A DNA stretch of 11,129 bases, taken from positions 1 through 11,129 of the forward strand of contig PWMM01000013.1 of assembly GCA_003558195.1 (NCBI GenBank). The letters are read 5' to 3'. A model generated the notes under the pieces. It was not told the origin of the DNA, made no database searches, and saw nothing but the letters and a program-made list of their open reading frames with translations. The stretch comes from Syntrophomonadaceae bacterium. Lineage in GTDB: Bacteria > Bacillota > Dethiobacteria > DTU022. Position 1 is the first letter of the stretch, and every line of letters starts with the position of its first letter. Made by a program: the position numbers and the translations under genes. Of this stretch, positions 1-6,963 are shown piece after piece.

Positions 1-110
1 CAGCCACCACCAGGAACTTCATCGATGTGCCCTTAACGGATTTTTAGGCCCGTTTTCAGAAAGGGGCGCCAACTAGAATACTGCACCACTTATGCCCTCT
101 TTGGAACTAT
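1..110 (-). ncRNA. Possible untranslated leader or small RNA, cut by the window edge
   Basis: This stretch would be transcribed from the promoter at 111-139, starting near position 104. It has no supported reading frame but can fold. On the minus strand GCCCCTT (67-61) can pair with AAGGGC (34-29), allowing one bulged C. Inside that, AACGG (55-51) pairs with CCGTT (40-36), leaving an asymmetric bulge on the 5' side. A GGGC at 97-94 could compete for the same partner, so two alternative folds are possible. I could not match it to any riboswitch consensus I know, nor to T-box, SRP or tmRNA. A 6S-like RNA or the 5' leader of the next gene (dxs follows ispA in many Firmicutes) are the two readings I would test. 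The 3' end lies outside the window. Confidence is low. Confidence 0.25.
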
Positions 111-139
111 ATCATAGCATACCATCTGATTACAAACAA
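111..139 (-). promoter_or_regulatory. Sigma-A type promoter with extended -10, reading out of the left edge
   Basis: On the minus strand TTGTTT (139-134) and TATGAT (116-111) are separated by exactly 17 bases. The -10 is preceded by TGC, giving an extended -10 element (TGnTATGAT). Both hexamers are close to consensus and the spacing is ideal. The site lies downstream of ispA and points away from it. It would therefore start a new transcript beginning around position 104. Confidence 0.55.
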
Positions 140-224
140 CGGTATTAAAGCTTCATTATCTATTCAGAACTACCTGTTTAGCAGAACCACTTTGTTACCC
201 CTTTTGATCATCTTTAGTTATTAA

Positions 225-1109
225 TTATTTTGTCCTGTATACCAGTTTATGGGCTAACCCACTTAGCAAATCGGTGGTCTGGTCTAAACTATCAAGGGCT
301 TCCAAAGCCTCATTATAAAGCGATTCTGCTTTAATTCTGGCTTTATCCGGACCGAGTAGAGCCGGAAATGTCGATTTATAACGATCCCGGTCAGCACCGG
401 TTGGCTTACCCAGTTCTTCAGGAGAACTTTCAATGTCCAAAAGATCGTCTACAATCTGAAAAGCCGTTCCGATCTTGGAAGCATACCGGTCCAGCTGTTT
501 TAAAGCTCTATCTCCGGCTTCAGCTGCAAGTGCCCCACATAGCACAGAAGCTCTCAAAAGAGAGCCCGTTTTCATAGCTGAAATAGTTTCAATTTCCGTT
601 ATACTTAAAATTTGCCCCTCTGCTTCTAAGTCTAAAACCTGGCCCCCAATCATGCCGGTTACTCCGGCAGCCTTGCTTAATTCAGCAATGATTCTAAGCG
701 CCTTATCAGTCCCTTTTGTTTTTAAACCATAACTACTTAAAACTTCAAAAGCTAGCGTAAGGAGAGCATCTCCTGCCAGTAAAGCTGTAGCTTCACCATA
801 AATTACATGGCAAGTCGGTTTCCCCCGCCTGAGACTGCTGTCATCCATAACTGGAAGATCATCGTGAATCAATGAATAGGTATGAATTAGCTCCAGGGCA
901 CAGGCTACATCAATGACCTCATCGTCATAATAATCAAAAGTTTCTGCTGTGGCAATAGCCAGGATGGGGCGCAAGCGTTTGCCTCCTGCTTCAAGGCTAT
1001 AATTCATCGCCTCACGAACCGCAGGCGGTCCTGATACCGGCTGGCATTTTTTTAACGCCCCGTTAATGATCTCCTTTTTTTCAACCAGGTACTGATCAAT
1101 ATTTATCAT
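225..1109 (-). CDS. ispA: Polyprenyl diphosphate synthase (farnesyl/geranylgeranyl type)
   Basis: A 294-residue trans-isoprenyl diphosphate synthase, the usual size of bacterial IspA. It condenses isopentenyl diphosphate with allylic diphosphates in the cytosol, feeding quinone, undecaprenyl and other isoprenoid synthesis. The family landmarks are in order: GGKRLRP (42-48), the first Asp-rich motif DDLPVMDD (83-90) followed by RRGKP (94-98), GQVLDL (156-161), KTG (180-182) and the second Asp-rich motif DDLLD (221-225). These supply the Mg-diphosphate ligands, so the enzyme looks active. The start ATG at 1109 overlaps the xseB stop as ATGA, with GGAGAG eight bases upstream, so the two are translationally coupled. 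Chain length (C15 or C20) cannot be fixed from sequence alone; the position after xseB favours farnesyl diphosphate synthase. Confidence 0.93.
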   Translation of the reverse strand: MINIDQYLVEKKEIINGALKKCQPVSGPPAVREAMNYSLEAGGKRLRPILAIATAETFDYYDDEVIDVACALELIHTYSLIHDDLPVMDDSSLRRGKPTCHVIYGEATALLAGDALLTLAFEVLSSYGLKTKGTDKALRIIAELSKAAGVTGMIGGQVLDLEAEGQILSITEIETISAMKTGSLLRASVLCGALAAEAGDRALKQLDRYASKIGTAFQIVDDLLDIESSPEELGKPTGADRDRYKSTFPALLGPDKARIKAESLYNEALEALDSLDQTTDLLSGLAHKLVYRTK

Positions 1110-1387
1110 AACTCATGCTCTCCGTCGTTATCGCCCTTTTCGCTCTCTTCATTTAAATCTAAGGCTTGCTGCTGTTCTTCTTTCAATAAATATTCAACTT
1201 TATATTCTATCTCTGCCAGTTTTTCTCGGCATAACCTGGATAGAGCAATCCCTTCTTGAAATGAAGAAAGTGATTCTTCCAGGGGTATCTCTGAATTTTC
1301 AAGTCGATTAACAATTTCCTCCAGCTGTTTTACCGCTTCTTCATAAGTAAGTTCTTTTTTATTTTTAGAATGCTCATCTGCTTTCAA
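1106..1387 (-). CDS. xseB: Exodeoxyribonuclease VII small subunit
   Basis: A 93-residue small subunit of exonuclease VII. It binds the C-terminal region of XseA to form the complex that degrades single-stranded DNA to oligonucleotides. The core typical of the family is present: KELTYEEAVKQLEEIVNRLE, then a second helix with EESLSSFQEGIAL. After that comes a charged tail of about 20 residues rich in E and D. I place the start at the TTG at 1387, because GGAGGAT sits nine bases upstream and known XseB proteins begin just before the KELTxEEA motif. A longer frame back to 1435 would run deep into xseA with no ribosome binding site. The gene overlaps xseA by 14 bases and ispA by 4. Confidence 0.9.
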   Translation of the reverse strand: MKADEHSKNKKELTYEEAVKQLEEIVNRLENSEIPLEESLSSFQEGIALSRLCREKLAEIEYKVEYLLKEEQQQALDLNEESEKGDNDGEHEL

Positions 1388-2603
1388 TAACGCGATCCTC
1401 CTCGACCTTTTCTGCGCGGCATTCCGCCCTGCCATCTCGCAAGCTCAACTGCAAAAGTTGACCTACCTTAATATCTTTTACAGATCTTATAATATTTCCT
1501 TTTTGATCCCGGCAAAAAGTATAGCCGCGATTCATTACTTTTAAAGGACTATAGCTCTCAAGCTTATCGATTAAAGCCGTTAATTTGATACCTTTTAATT
1601 GCAGAAACCGGATCATTTCCTTTTTTAGCCTGGTTTCTATTTCAGAAAGGCCAGACTTAGTATTTCTAATCCTTTCCTGCGGACGCCGGAAAAACCTTTC
1701 GCTAACGATATGGTCAAGGCGTTGTTTTTCCTGTAAAACGCGATTTTTTAATGCCAGGCCAGAGCGGCTCTTTAACTGTTCCACCTCGGCCGTTAATTCA
1801 CTGAAAACAGGAACAGCAGCTGCAGCTGCTTCGGTTGGAGTGTGGGCTCTCAAATCTGCTGTAAAATCTGCAATTGTAAAATCTGTTTCATGCCCCACCG
1901 CAGATATAATCGGTTTGGAAGATTTAAAGATAGCCCTGGCTACTTTCTCGTCATTAAAAGGCCACAGGTCTTCCAGGGATCCGCCACCGCGAGCTAAAAT
2001 AATCAGGTCAATATCTGCTTTAAGATTTAAAATATTAATAGCTCTGACTAGGTCAGCTACTGCCCCTGGACCTTGAACCAAACTTTCCACCACCAGCAAC
2101 TGAACATGAGGGAAACGCTTTTTTATTGTGGTAAGAATATCCTGCAGGGCGGCACCGCCCGGTGAGGTCACCAGGCCTATTTTACGGGGAACTTTCGGAA
2201 GCTTCTTTTTGTGTTCGGCTTTAAATAACCCTTCGGCTTCGAGTTTTTGCTTCAGCTGCTCAAAAGCAATATAAAGGGATCCTACTCCAGCCGGTTGAAG
2301 CTCCTGCACATAGAGTTGATACTGTCCTGCCGGTTCATAAACAGAAATGTATCCTTGCAAGATCACTTCCATCCCGTCCTGTGGTTCAAAAAAGCAGCTT
2401 AAATTATCCCGCCGGAAAAAAACACATCTTAAAGCAGAAGAGCTATCTTTTACAGTAAAATACATGTGCCCGGAACGGTGATGCTTAAAATTTGAAATCT
2501 CACCGGATACCCAGAGATCACGCAAACCTGGATCGCTTTGCATTAAGCTCTTAACATAGCGGTTTATCTCAGTTACTGTAAAAACCGGCAGTTGATTCTT
2601 CAT
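1374..2603 (-). CDS. xseA: Exodeoxyribonuclease VII large subunit
   Basis: A 409-residue catalytic subunit of exonuclease VII, which acts with XseB on single-stranded DNA in repair and recombination. It begins with the N-terminal OB-fold typical of the family (VFTVTEINRYVKSL near residue 8, then WVSGEISNF). The nuclease core follows: VTSPGGAALQDI (about 145-156), ARGGGSLEDLWPFNDE (about 204-219), SAVGHETDFTIADF (about 234-247) and HTPTEAA (254-260). After a coiled-coil arm comes the C-terminal SPLKVMNRGY motif. The frame stays open upstream to a TTG at 2705, but homologues start at the MKNQLPVFTVTE position, so I choose the ATG at 2603. That ATG has no good Shine-Dalgarno directly upstream. 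The only strong one lies beyond a hairpin (see 2617-2666 and 2679-2685). Confidence 0.92.
   Translation of the reverse strand: MKNQLPVFTVTEINRYVKSLMQSDPGLRDLWVSGEISNFKHHRSGHMYFTVKDSSSALRCVFFRRDNLSCFFEPQDGMEVILQGYISVYEPAGQYQLYVQELQPAGVGSLYIAFEQLKQKLEAEGLFKAEHKKKLPKVPRKIGLVTSPGGAALQDILTTIKKRFPHVQLLVVESLVQGPGAVADLVRAINILNLKADIDLIILARGGGSLEDLWPFNDEKVARAIFKSSKPIISAVGHETDFTIADFTADLRAHTPTEAAAAAVPVFSELTAEVEQLKSRSGLALKNRVLQEKQRLDHIVSERFFRRPQERIRNTKSGLSEIETRLKKEMIRFLQLKGIKLTALIDKLESYSPLKVMNRGYTFCRDQKGNIIRSVKDIKVGQLLQLSLRDGRAECRAEKVEEDRVIESR
1395..1401 (-). promoter_or_regulatory. Ribosome binding site that fixes the xseB TTG start
   Basis: The minus strand reads GGAGGAT here, inside the 3' end of xseA and nine bases before the TTG at 1387. 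It is the only strong Shine-Dalgarno near the expected N-terminus. The nearby ATG that overlaps the xseA stop is in a different frame. Confidence 0.65.
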
Positions 2604-2616
2604 CTTTTTTAAAGTT

Positions 2617-2666
2617 AGCACCCGGCTGTCAGGTTGTTTGCAACACTTTTTTGACAGCCGGGTGCT
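2617..2666. repeat. Perfect 15-bp inverted repeat (hairpin) before xseA
   Basis: The arms AGCACCCGGCTGTCA (2617-2631) and TGACAGCCGGGTGCT (2652-2666) are perfectly complementary across a 20-base loop. The loop itself contains GTTG-TTTG-CAAC, which can extend the structure. The hairpin is GC-rich and would be very stable. On the minus strand (gene sense) it is followed by AACTTTAAAA, not a U-run, so it is a poor intrinsic terminator. On the plus strand CTTTGTTAAT follows, which is only weakly U-rich. It lies between the redox pair and xseA, 13 bases before the xseA ATG. It may lower read-through or control xseA translation. Confidence 0.75.
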
Positions 2667-2678
2667 CTTTGTTAATAT

Positions 2679-2685
2679 ACCTCCC
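2679..2685 (-). promoter_or_regulatory. Displaced Shine-Dalgarno sequence upstream of the xseA hairpin
   Basis: The minus strand reads GGGAGGT, a strong ribosome binding site, but no ATG, GTG or TTG follows at a normal distance. The next structure is the 15-bp hairpin 12 bases later, and the xseA ATG lies 75 bases downstream. Either the hairpin brings the site closer to the start codon or this is a relic. Confidence 0.4.
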
Positions 2686-2747
2686 GATTTATTAATTCGG
2701 GCCAAAATACAACATTAATTGATTACACCCAGTCTGAGTGGACCTGT

Positions 2748-4769
2748 TTATTCAGCTGCAACACCATGCATTTCAGCACGGACATCGTCCAGGGAAACAT
2801 ACGGCCACTTTTCTCCGAATGCTTCTGCCAGGTCACAAATCAACTTCCAGTCTTGAGGCGCACCCTCTCTTGGGGAGAGAGCAGCTGCATTGATGCAGGC
2901 TTGACCGGATGAGTTAATAAAAGTTCCTGTTTTCTCTTCAGGTAACTGGGCAGGAAAGACCAGATCGCTTTGATCAGGCACTTCGTCGCGGTTCAGGCAT
3001 GAAACAACCAGAAAATCAAGTCCGTCTGGTTTAGCTCCAACCAGCCCGCTTCCAAAAACCAGGGCTGCTTTAATTTTATCAGCGCCTGCAGCAGCGGCAA
3101 GTTCTGCGCTGCTCAAGCCTGATTTACCATTAAGTGCAGTTAGACCCGGTCCGTAGGAGGATGACCCACCGAGTTGAATAATTCCTGTAGCATTACTGTA
3201 GCGGGAAAGGAGCAATAGATCACTACGTCCGTATGCTAACTGTCCGCCCGCTTGCGCCATAGCCAGGAGTGCTTCCACCTTTTCGCTGTCTGCATCGGCA
3301 AAGAATGCAGGGGCAACAACTGTACAGCTGTTCATTTTTGCCAGCTGTTCAGCCACTTTTTGCACCTCTTCAACAGAAACTCCTGCTTCTTTAGCCGGGT
3401 TCGAAGGATCATCTCCTTTTACTGCGGCGGTTATAGCCTTAAACAGGGCGGTTTCCGCTCCAGGTTTACTGTCAACCTGGATTTCATTCCATGAGCCTTT
3501 TTGATCTTCCTCAGTATTGATCCGCACTATAACGGCGTCATTAAAACGGCCGGCCTGCTGGACAGCAAACGCGGCGACAGGGTGGCTTTCTTCCAGGCTC
3601 GATCCGATCACCAGCAGTGCTTCAGCATCCTGCATCGTTGCCGGCGTGGGCCCGTAAACATCCGGTCCGGTGATTTCATTCATGCCTTTATAAGCCTGGC
3701 CCCAGGCTTTTTCAACCCCTAGATCAACATTAGCGGTACCCAGGACCTCCCGGGCCAGTTTTTGCAGTAAATAAGACTCTTCATTGCTTATCTTGCCGGA
3801 AGCATAGACAGCCAGGGCATCTGCTCCCGCCTTATCCTTTATTTCCTGCAGGCTTTTTGCTGCTTTCTTAACGGCTTCATCATAGCTGATTTCTGAATAG
3901 CTATTACCATTAAGCTTTAGAGGTTGTTCCAGGTATTCTTCCCCGGGTTTTTGAACACCAAATTTGCCTTTTTGGCAGATCCAGCTGACTTTTTCACCTT
4001 CTTGAGGAACGGAAACTTTTATTAAATTGTTTCCTGAGGCCTGTCTTTCCAGGCTACATCCCAGGGAACATTCAACACAAATACCGGGTACCCTTGATAA
4101 TTCCCATTCCCGGCCCGCTGCAAACCTTTTCTTCTCGGTAATTGCAGCTACCGGACAAACATCTACACACTGACCGCAAAAGTTGCATCCAGCCTCTTCC
4201 ATGGATACCTCTTTACCGTTTTTAGAAGGTACTACCCTGGTATTGACACCATTGCCCACCATTTCATAAACGAAACATCCGGGACCAGTGCGGCATACAA
4301 GCACGCACCTTCCACAAAGGATACACTTTTCCTCGTCGCGGACTATGTAGGAATTATCTTCGTTTTTTTCGGCAGGCACTTCCCGTTCAAGCTGTTCAGG
4401 CAGGTCTACCTTAAAATTATATGCTTTTTCCTGTAGCTCACAGCTGCCGGTTCTTTCGCAGGTTAAACAGTCTTGATACGGATGAGTCGCCAGAGATAAG
4501 ATCAGGATCTGATCCCGCATCTCTTGAATTTCCGGGGTGCTGGTTTCAACTACCATACCCTCGGTAACCGGGTTGTCACATGATGTTATCGGTTTTTCAA
4601 AGCCCTGTACATCAACTATACAAACTCGGCAATGACCGAGTGGTGCCAACCGGGGGTGGTAGCAAAGAGTGGGAATGTCGATTCCGTTCTGCCGGGCCGC
4701 CTCCAAAATGGTCGTGCCCTCTTCAGCAAATATTTTTTTGCCATCAATTTGTAAGTTTACAGTTTTCAT
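2748..4769 (-). CDS. NuoG-like multi-iron-sulfur protein (molybdopterin oxidoreductase fold, catalytically empty)
   Basis: A 673-residue electron-transfer protein related to NuoG and to the N-terminal half of clostridial FdhA. In order: a 2Fe-2S domain (C36, C47, C50, C64); a His-Cys cluster (H96, C101, C104, C110); two ferredoxin 4Fe-4S motifs (C149/152/155/159 and C195/198/201/205); a Mop-type 4Fe-4S motif (C231, C234, C238, C265); then a molybdopterin oxidoreductase fold to the end. Where formate dehydrogenases carry the catalytic Sec/Cys, after the YLLQKLAREVLGT helix, this protein has LGVEKAWGQ, with neither. The C-terminal dinucleotide-binding domain of full FdhA also seems absent. I therefore infer an electron conduit rather than a formate dehydrogenase. 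The start ATG at 4769 has GGGGAGGG upstream and follows the previous gene by 22 bases, so the two are co-transcribed. The physiological partner is unknown. Confidence 0.8.
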   Translation of the reverse strand: MKTVNLQIDGKKIFAEEGTTILEAARQNGIDIPTLCYHPRLAPLGHCRVCIVDVQGFEKPITSCDNPVTEGMVVETSTPEIQEMRDQILILSLATHPYQDCLTCERTGSCELQEKAYNFKVDLPEQLEREVPAEKNEDNSYIVRDEEKCILCGRCVLVCRTGPGCFVYEMVGNGVNTRVVPSKNGKEVSMEEAGCNFCGQCVDVCPVAAITEKKRFAAGREWELSRVPGICVECSLGCSLERQASGNNLIKVSVPQEGEKVSWICQKGKFGVQKPGEEYLEQPLKLNGNSYSEISYDEAVKKAAKSLQEIKDKAGADALAVYASGKISNEESYLLQKLAREVLGTANVDLGVEKAWGQAYKGMNEITGPDVYGPTPATMQDAEALLVIGSSLEESHPVAAFAVQQAGRFNDAVIVRINTEEDQKGSWNEIQVDSKPGAETALFKAITAAVKGDDPSNPAKEAGVSVEEVQKVAEQLAKMNSCTVVAPAFFADADSEKVEALLAMAQAGGQLAYGRSDLLLLSRYSNATGIIQLGGSSSYGPGLTALNGKSGLSSAELAAAAGADKIKAALVFGSGLVGAKPDGLDFLVVSCLNRDEVPDQSDLVFPAQLPEEKTGTFINSSGQACINAAALSPREGAPQDWKLICDLAEAFGEKWPYVSLDDVRAEMHGVAAE

Positions 4770-4791
4770 CTTTATTATACCCTCCCCTCGG

Positions 4792-6753
4792 TTAAGAAAT
4801 GGCCAGACCCAAGCGTAAACACTTGATACAGCGTTCCGCTTCGCTCAGCACTTCAGATGGATTTTTAAAGCCCAATTCGGCCTCGTCAAAACCTTTAATC
4901 CGGATCGCTACCGGACAGGCTTCTTCTTCAAGGCGGGTTCTTCCTCCGACCATTTCCGGTACTATTTCTTCTTTATAAACTCCGATTTTTTCAACTTGCT
5001 GTTCTTTAACAACCTGGGCGCTAACCTTGCTTTTACCGGTTTTAATATAGCTGTCAATAGCTTCTGCAGCCCGGTTAGCTGAAGCGATCGCTTCAATTAC
5101 AGTTGCTGCCCCAAGAACAACGTCTCCCCCGGCAAAAACGCCCGGGATGTCAGTTTCCATGGTAGCAGGATCAGTCTGGATAGTTCCTTTTCTTGACGGT
5201 TCAATGCCACATTCCGGGGTCAAGTAACAAAAATCAGCAACTTGCCCAATAGCGGGAATAACAGTATCGACCGTAAGGATATATTCTGAACCTTCGATTG
5301 GAACAGGGCGACGTCTGCCACTTTCATCAGGTTCGCCAAGTTTCATTTTAATACACTGCAAGCCGCTGACACAGCTGCCTTCTTCCATAATTTCAGTGGG
5401 GTTAGCCAGGAGGTGGAACTTGATGCCCTCCTCTTCGGCTGCATCTACTTCAGCCTTATTAGCAGGCATTTCTGCTCTGCTCCGGCGGTAAATCAGGTTC
5501 ACTTCTTTTACACCAAGGCGAACTGCTGACCGGGCGCAGTCCATGGCCACATTACCACCACCAATAACTGCTATCTTTTCACCAAGGTCAACTTTTTCAC
5601 CAAGATTTATTTTACGTAAATACTCTACTCCGGGCATGAAACCCTTATAACCTTCATCTTCACCTTTACAACCCATGTTAGCACTTTCATGAAGACCGTT
5701 AGCGATGAAAATAGCTTTATAGCCTTCATCCCAGAGTTTTTCCAGGGGGATATCTTCGCCAATTTTGGTATTGTATTTAATTTCCACTCCCAGGCTTTCC
5801 ACCAGGGCAACCTCAGCGTTGAGAATATCGCGGGGCAAACGGTAGCTCGGTATACCAACCGCGAGCATGCCACCTGGTATTGGAAGTGCTTCATAAATTA
5901 CCACTTTATAACCTTTTTGAGCCAGCTGGTAAGCCGCATTAAGACCGGCTGGACCAGCTCCGATTACAGCTACTTTATCGGCATTAGGCCCGGGCTTGGT
6001 ATATTCAATTTTTTGGTCATAGTTATTCTTAACGCCAAAATCTGCTGCGAAACGCTTTAATAACCTGATCGAAAGTGACTGGTCATAAGGCTGACGGTTA
6101 CAATTTGATTCACAGGGATGGACACACACGCGGCCCAAAGTCCCCACCAAAGCCGTCTTTTCACGATTGACCGCCAGGGCTCCTTCATAATCTCCTTCTT
6201 TAATACATTCGATGTAGCGGGGGATATTAATATGAGCCGGGCAACCGTTACGGCAGGGAGCCGTCAGCACGGGCCGGTAAGTCAGCCCATTTCCAGGTGC
6301 AGGTCTATCTTCATTAAAATAGGCGGAGAAATCTTCTTCGAAGTGTTCTAGTGCATGAAGAAGAGGGACTGGTGAGGACATTCCAAGTTCGCAGAGTGAA
6401 CTGTCTTTAACCAGCTTACTGATCTCCTTTAGAAAAACCAAGTCATCTTTACTGCCGCGGCCGGCAATCAGTTTCTCCAAGCGGTCGGCTATGACCTTAC
6501 TGCCCGCTCGGCAGGGAATACAACGACCGCAAGATTCCTGCTGAACATTTTCATAATACTCTTTCAAAGCTTCAACTACATTTAACTCCGGATCAACAAT
6601 CACTACCCCTGACCAGCCAACAAATGCTTTCAAGTTGTCTCCATCAATTTGCGGTGGAATATTCAACTGGTCCAGTTCGATCCGTTCATTTGGCTGCTTG
6701 TTTCTTTCATCAACTAATTTTCCATTCCAGCTGCTAAAAAATACTTTGGACAT
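4792..6753 (-). CDS. Fusion of NuoF-type 4Fe-4S region with GltD-like NAD(P)H:FAD oxidoreductase
   Basis: A 653-residue flavoprotein. Residues 45-146 match the C-terminal 4Fe-4S region of NuoF (ESCGRCIPCRAG with C75, C78, C81, then C121). The FMN/NADH-binding part of NuoF is missing. Residues 165-220 hold the double-cluster N-terminal domain of glutamate synthase beta-type proteins (C167, C171, C183; C210, C214, C218). The FAD Rossmann motif is GAGPAG (265-270) and the NAD(P) motif GGGNVAMD (398-405). The motif YRRSRAEMPA (422-431), with its arginines, suggests NADPH, as in GltD. AGGDVVLGAATVIEAIA (541-557) completes the FAD site, and a CIKC (642-645) lies near the C-terminus. This domain order recalls, from memory, the beta subunit of Moorella NADP-linked formate dehydrogenase. 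It probably passes electrons between NAD(P)H and the adjacent NuoG-like protein. A good GGGAGAGAGGG site precedes the ATG. Confidence 0.82.
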   Translation of the reverse strand: MSKVFFSSWNGKLVDERNKQPNERIELDQLNIPPQIDGDNLKAFVGWSGVVIVDPELNVVEALKEYYENVQQESCGRCIPCRAGSKVIADRLEKLIAGRGSKDDLVFLKEISKLVKDSSLCELGMSSPVPLLHALEHFEEDFSAYFNEDRPAPGNGLTYRPVLTAPCRNGCPAHINIPRYIECIKEGDYEGALAVNREKTALVGTLGRVCVHPCESNCNRQPYDQSLSIRLLKRFAADFGVKNNYDQKIEYTKPGPNADKVAVIGAGPAGLNAAYQLAQKGYKVVIYEALPIPGGMLAVGIPSYRLPRDILNAEVALVESLGVEIKYNTKIGEDIPLEKLWDEGYKAIFIANGLHESANMGCKGEDEGYKGFMPGVEYLRKINLGEKVDLGEKIAVIGGGNVAMDCARSAVRLGVKEVNLIYRRSRAEMPANKAEVDAAEEEGIKFHLLANPTEIMEEGSCVSGLQCIKMKLGEPDESGRRRPVPIEGSEYILTVDTVIPAIGQVADFCYLTPECGIEPSRKGTIQTDPATMETDIPGVFAGGDVVLGAATVIEAIASANRAAEAIDSYIKTGKSKVSAQVVKEQQVEKIGVYKEEIVPEMVGGRTRLEEEACPVAIRIKGFDEAELGFKNPSEVLSEAERCIKCLRLGLAIS

Positions 6754-6757
6754 TTTT

Positions 6758-6833
6758 CCCTCTCTCCCTAAAGAAATTACTAAACCTACCTCCCCTGTTA
6801 AAGTTATTGATGCTTTTCAATCATCCTCCCTCC
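6758..6833 (-). promoter_or_regulatory. Purine-rich leader with three Shine-Dalgarno-like blocks before the redox pair
   Basis: On the minus strand three blocks occur in order: GGAGGGAGG (6833-6825), GGGGAGGTAGG (6795-6785) and GGGAGAGAGGG (6768-6758). Only the last is correctly spaced for the ATG at 6753. The first two could serve tiny leader frames or bind a GGA-recognising protein. Neither role is proven by the sequence. Confidence 0.35.
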
Positions 6834-6862
6834 AAGCGTGAATTATGATATCTGATTAAGGC

Positions 6863-6895
6863 TAAACCTTGATCCTTACAAACTATCAAGGTTTA
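6863..6895. repeat. Perfect 11-bp inverted repeat in the gap before the redox pair
   Basis: The arms TAAACCTTGAT (6863-6873) and ATCAAGGTTTA (6885-6895) are exact complements around an 11-base loop. No U-run follows on either strand, so a terminator is unlikely. Its dyad form and position about 110 bases upstream of the flavoprotein start fit an operator. It does not match the Rex consensus. I found no convincing promoter beside it, only weak hexamers. Confidence 0.5.
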
Positions 6896-6963
6896 CTTCG
6901 CCATTATTTAAGAAATTCCTTTCACAGTTTTAATAGTAAGTAATTTTAACGATAATAATTCTT

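Noticed and set aside
1..22. Possible gene start (M-K-F-L-V-V-A) at the left edge on the minus strand
   Set aside because: Only seven codons are visible, the upstream AAGGGC is a weak ribosome binding site, and the residues do not match the expected next gene (dxs).
2617..2666. Calling the hairpin before xseA an intrinsic terminator
   Set aside because: No U-run follows the stem in the direction of the genes, so I describe it as an inverted repeat only.
2748..4769. Calling the iron-sulfur protein a formate dehydrogenase catalytic subunit
   Set aside because: The residue region that holds Sec or Cys in FdhA has neither, there is no in-frame TGA that could encode Sec, and the C-terminal cofactor-binding domain is not evident.
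5625..5894. 89-codon minus-strand frame inside the flavoprotein gene
   Set aside because: It is out of frame with a gene whose Rossmann motifs and cysteines are intact across this stretch, so it is a shadow.
5689..6060. Open frame of 123 codons on the plus strand
   Set aside because: It lies wholly inside the flavoprotein gene on the other strand, has no family resemblance and no ribosome binding site. The same holds for the other plus-strand frames, including 1585-2076, 7157-7501 and 7716-8225.
6734..6820. 28-codon TTG frame overlapping the flavoprotein start
   Set aside because: It has a ribosome-binding-like block but a composition like translated leader DNA and no recognisable family. 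It is kept only as a remark in the findings.
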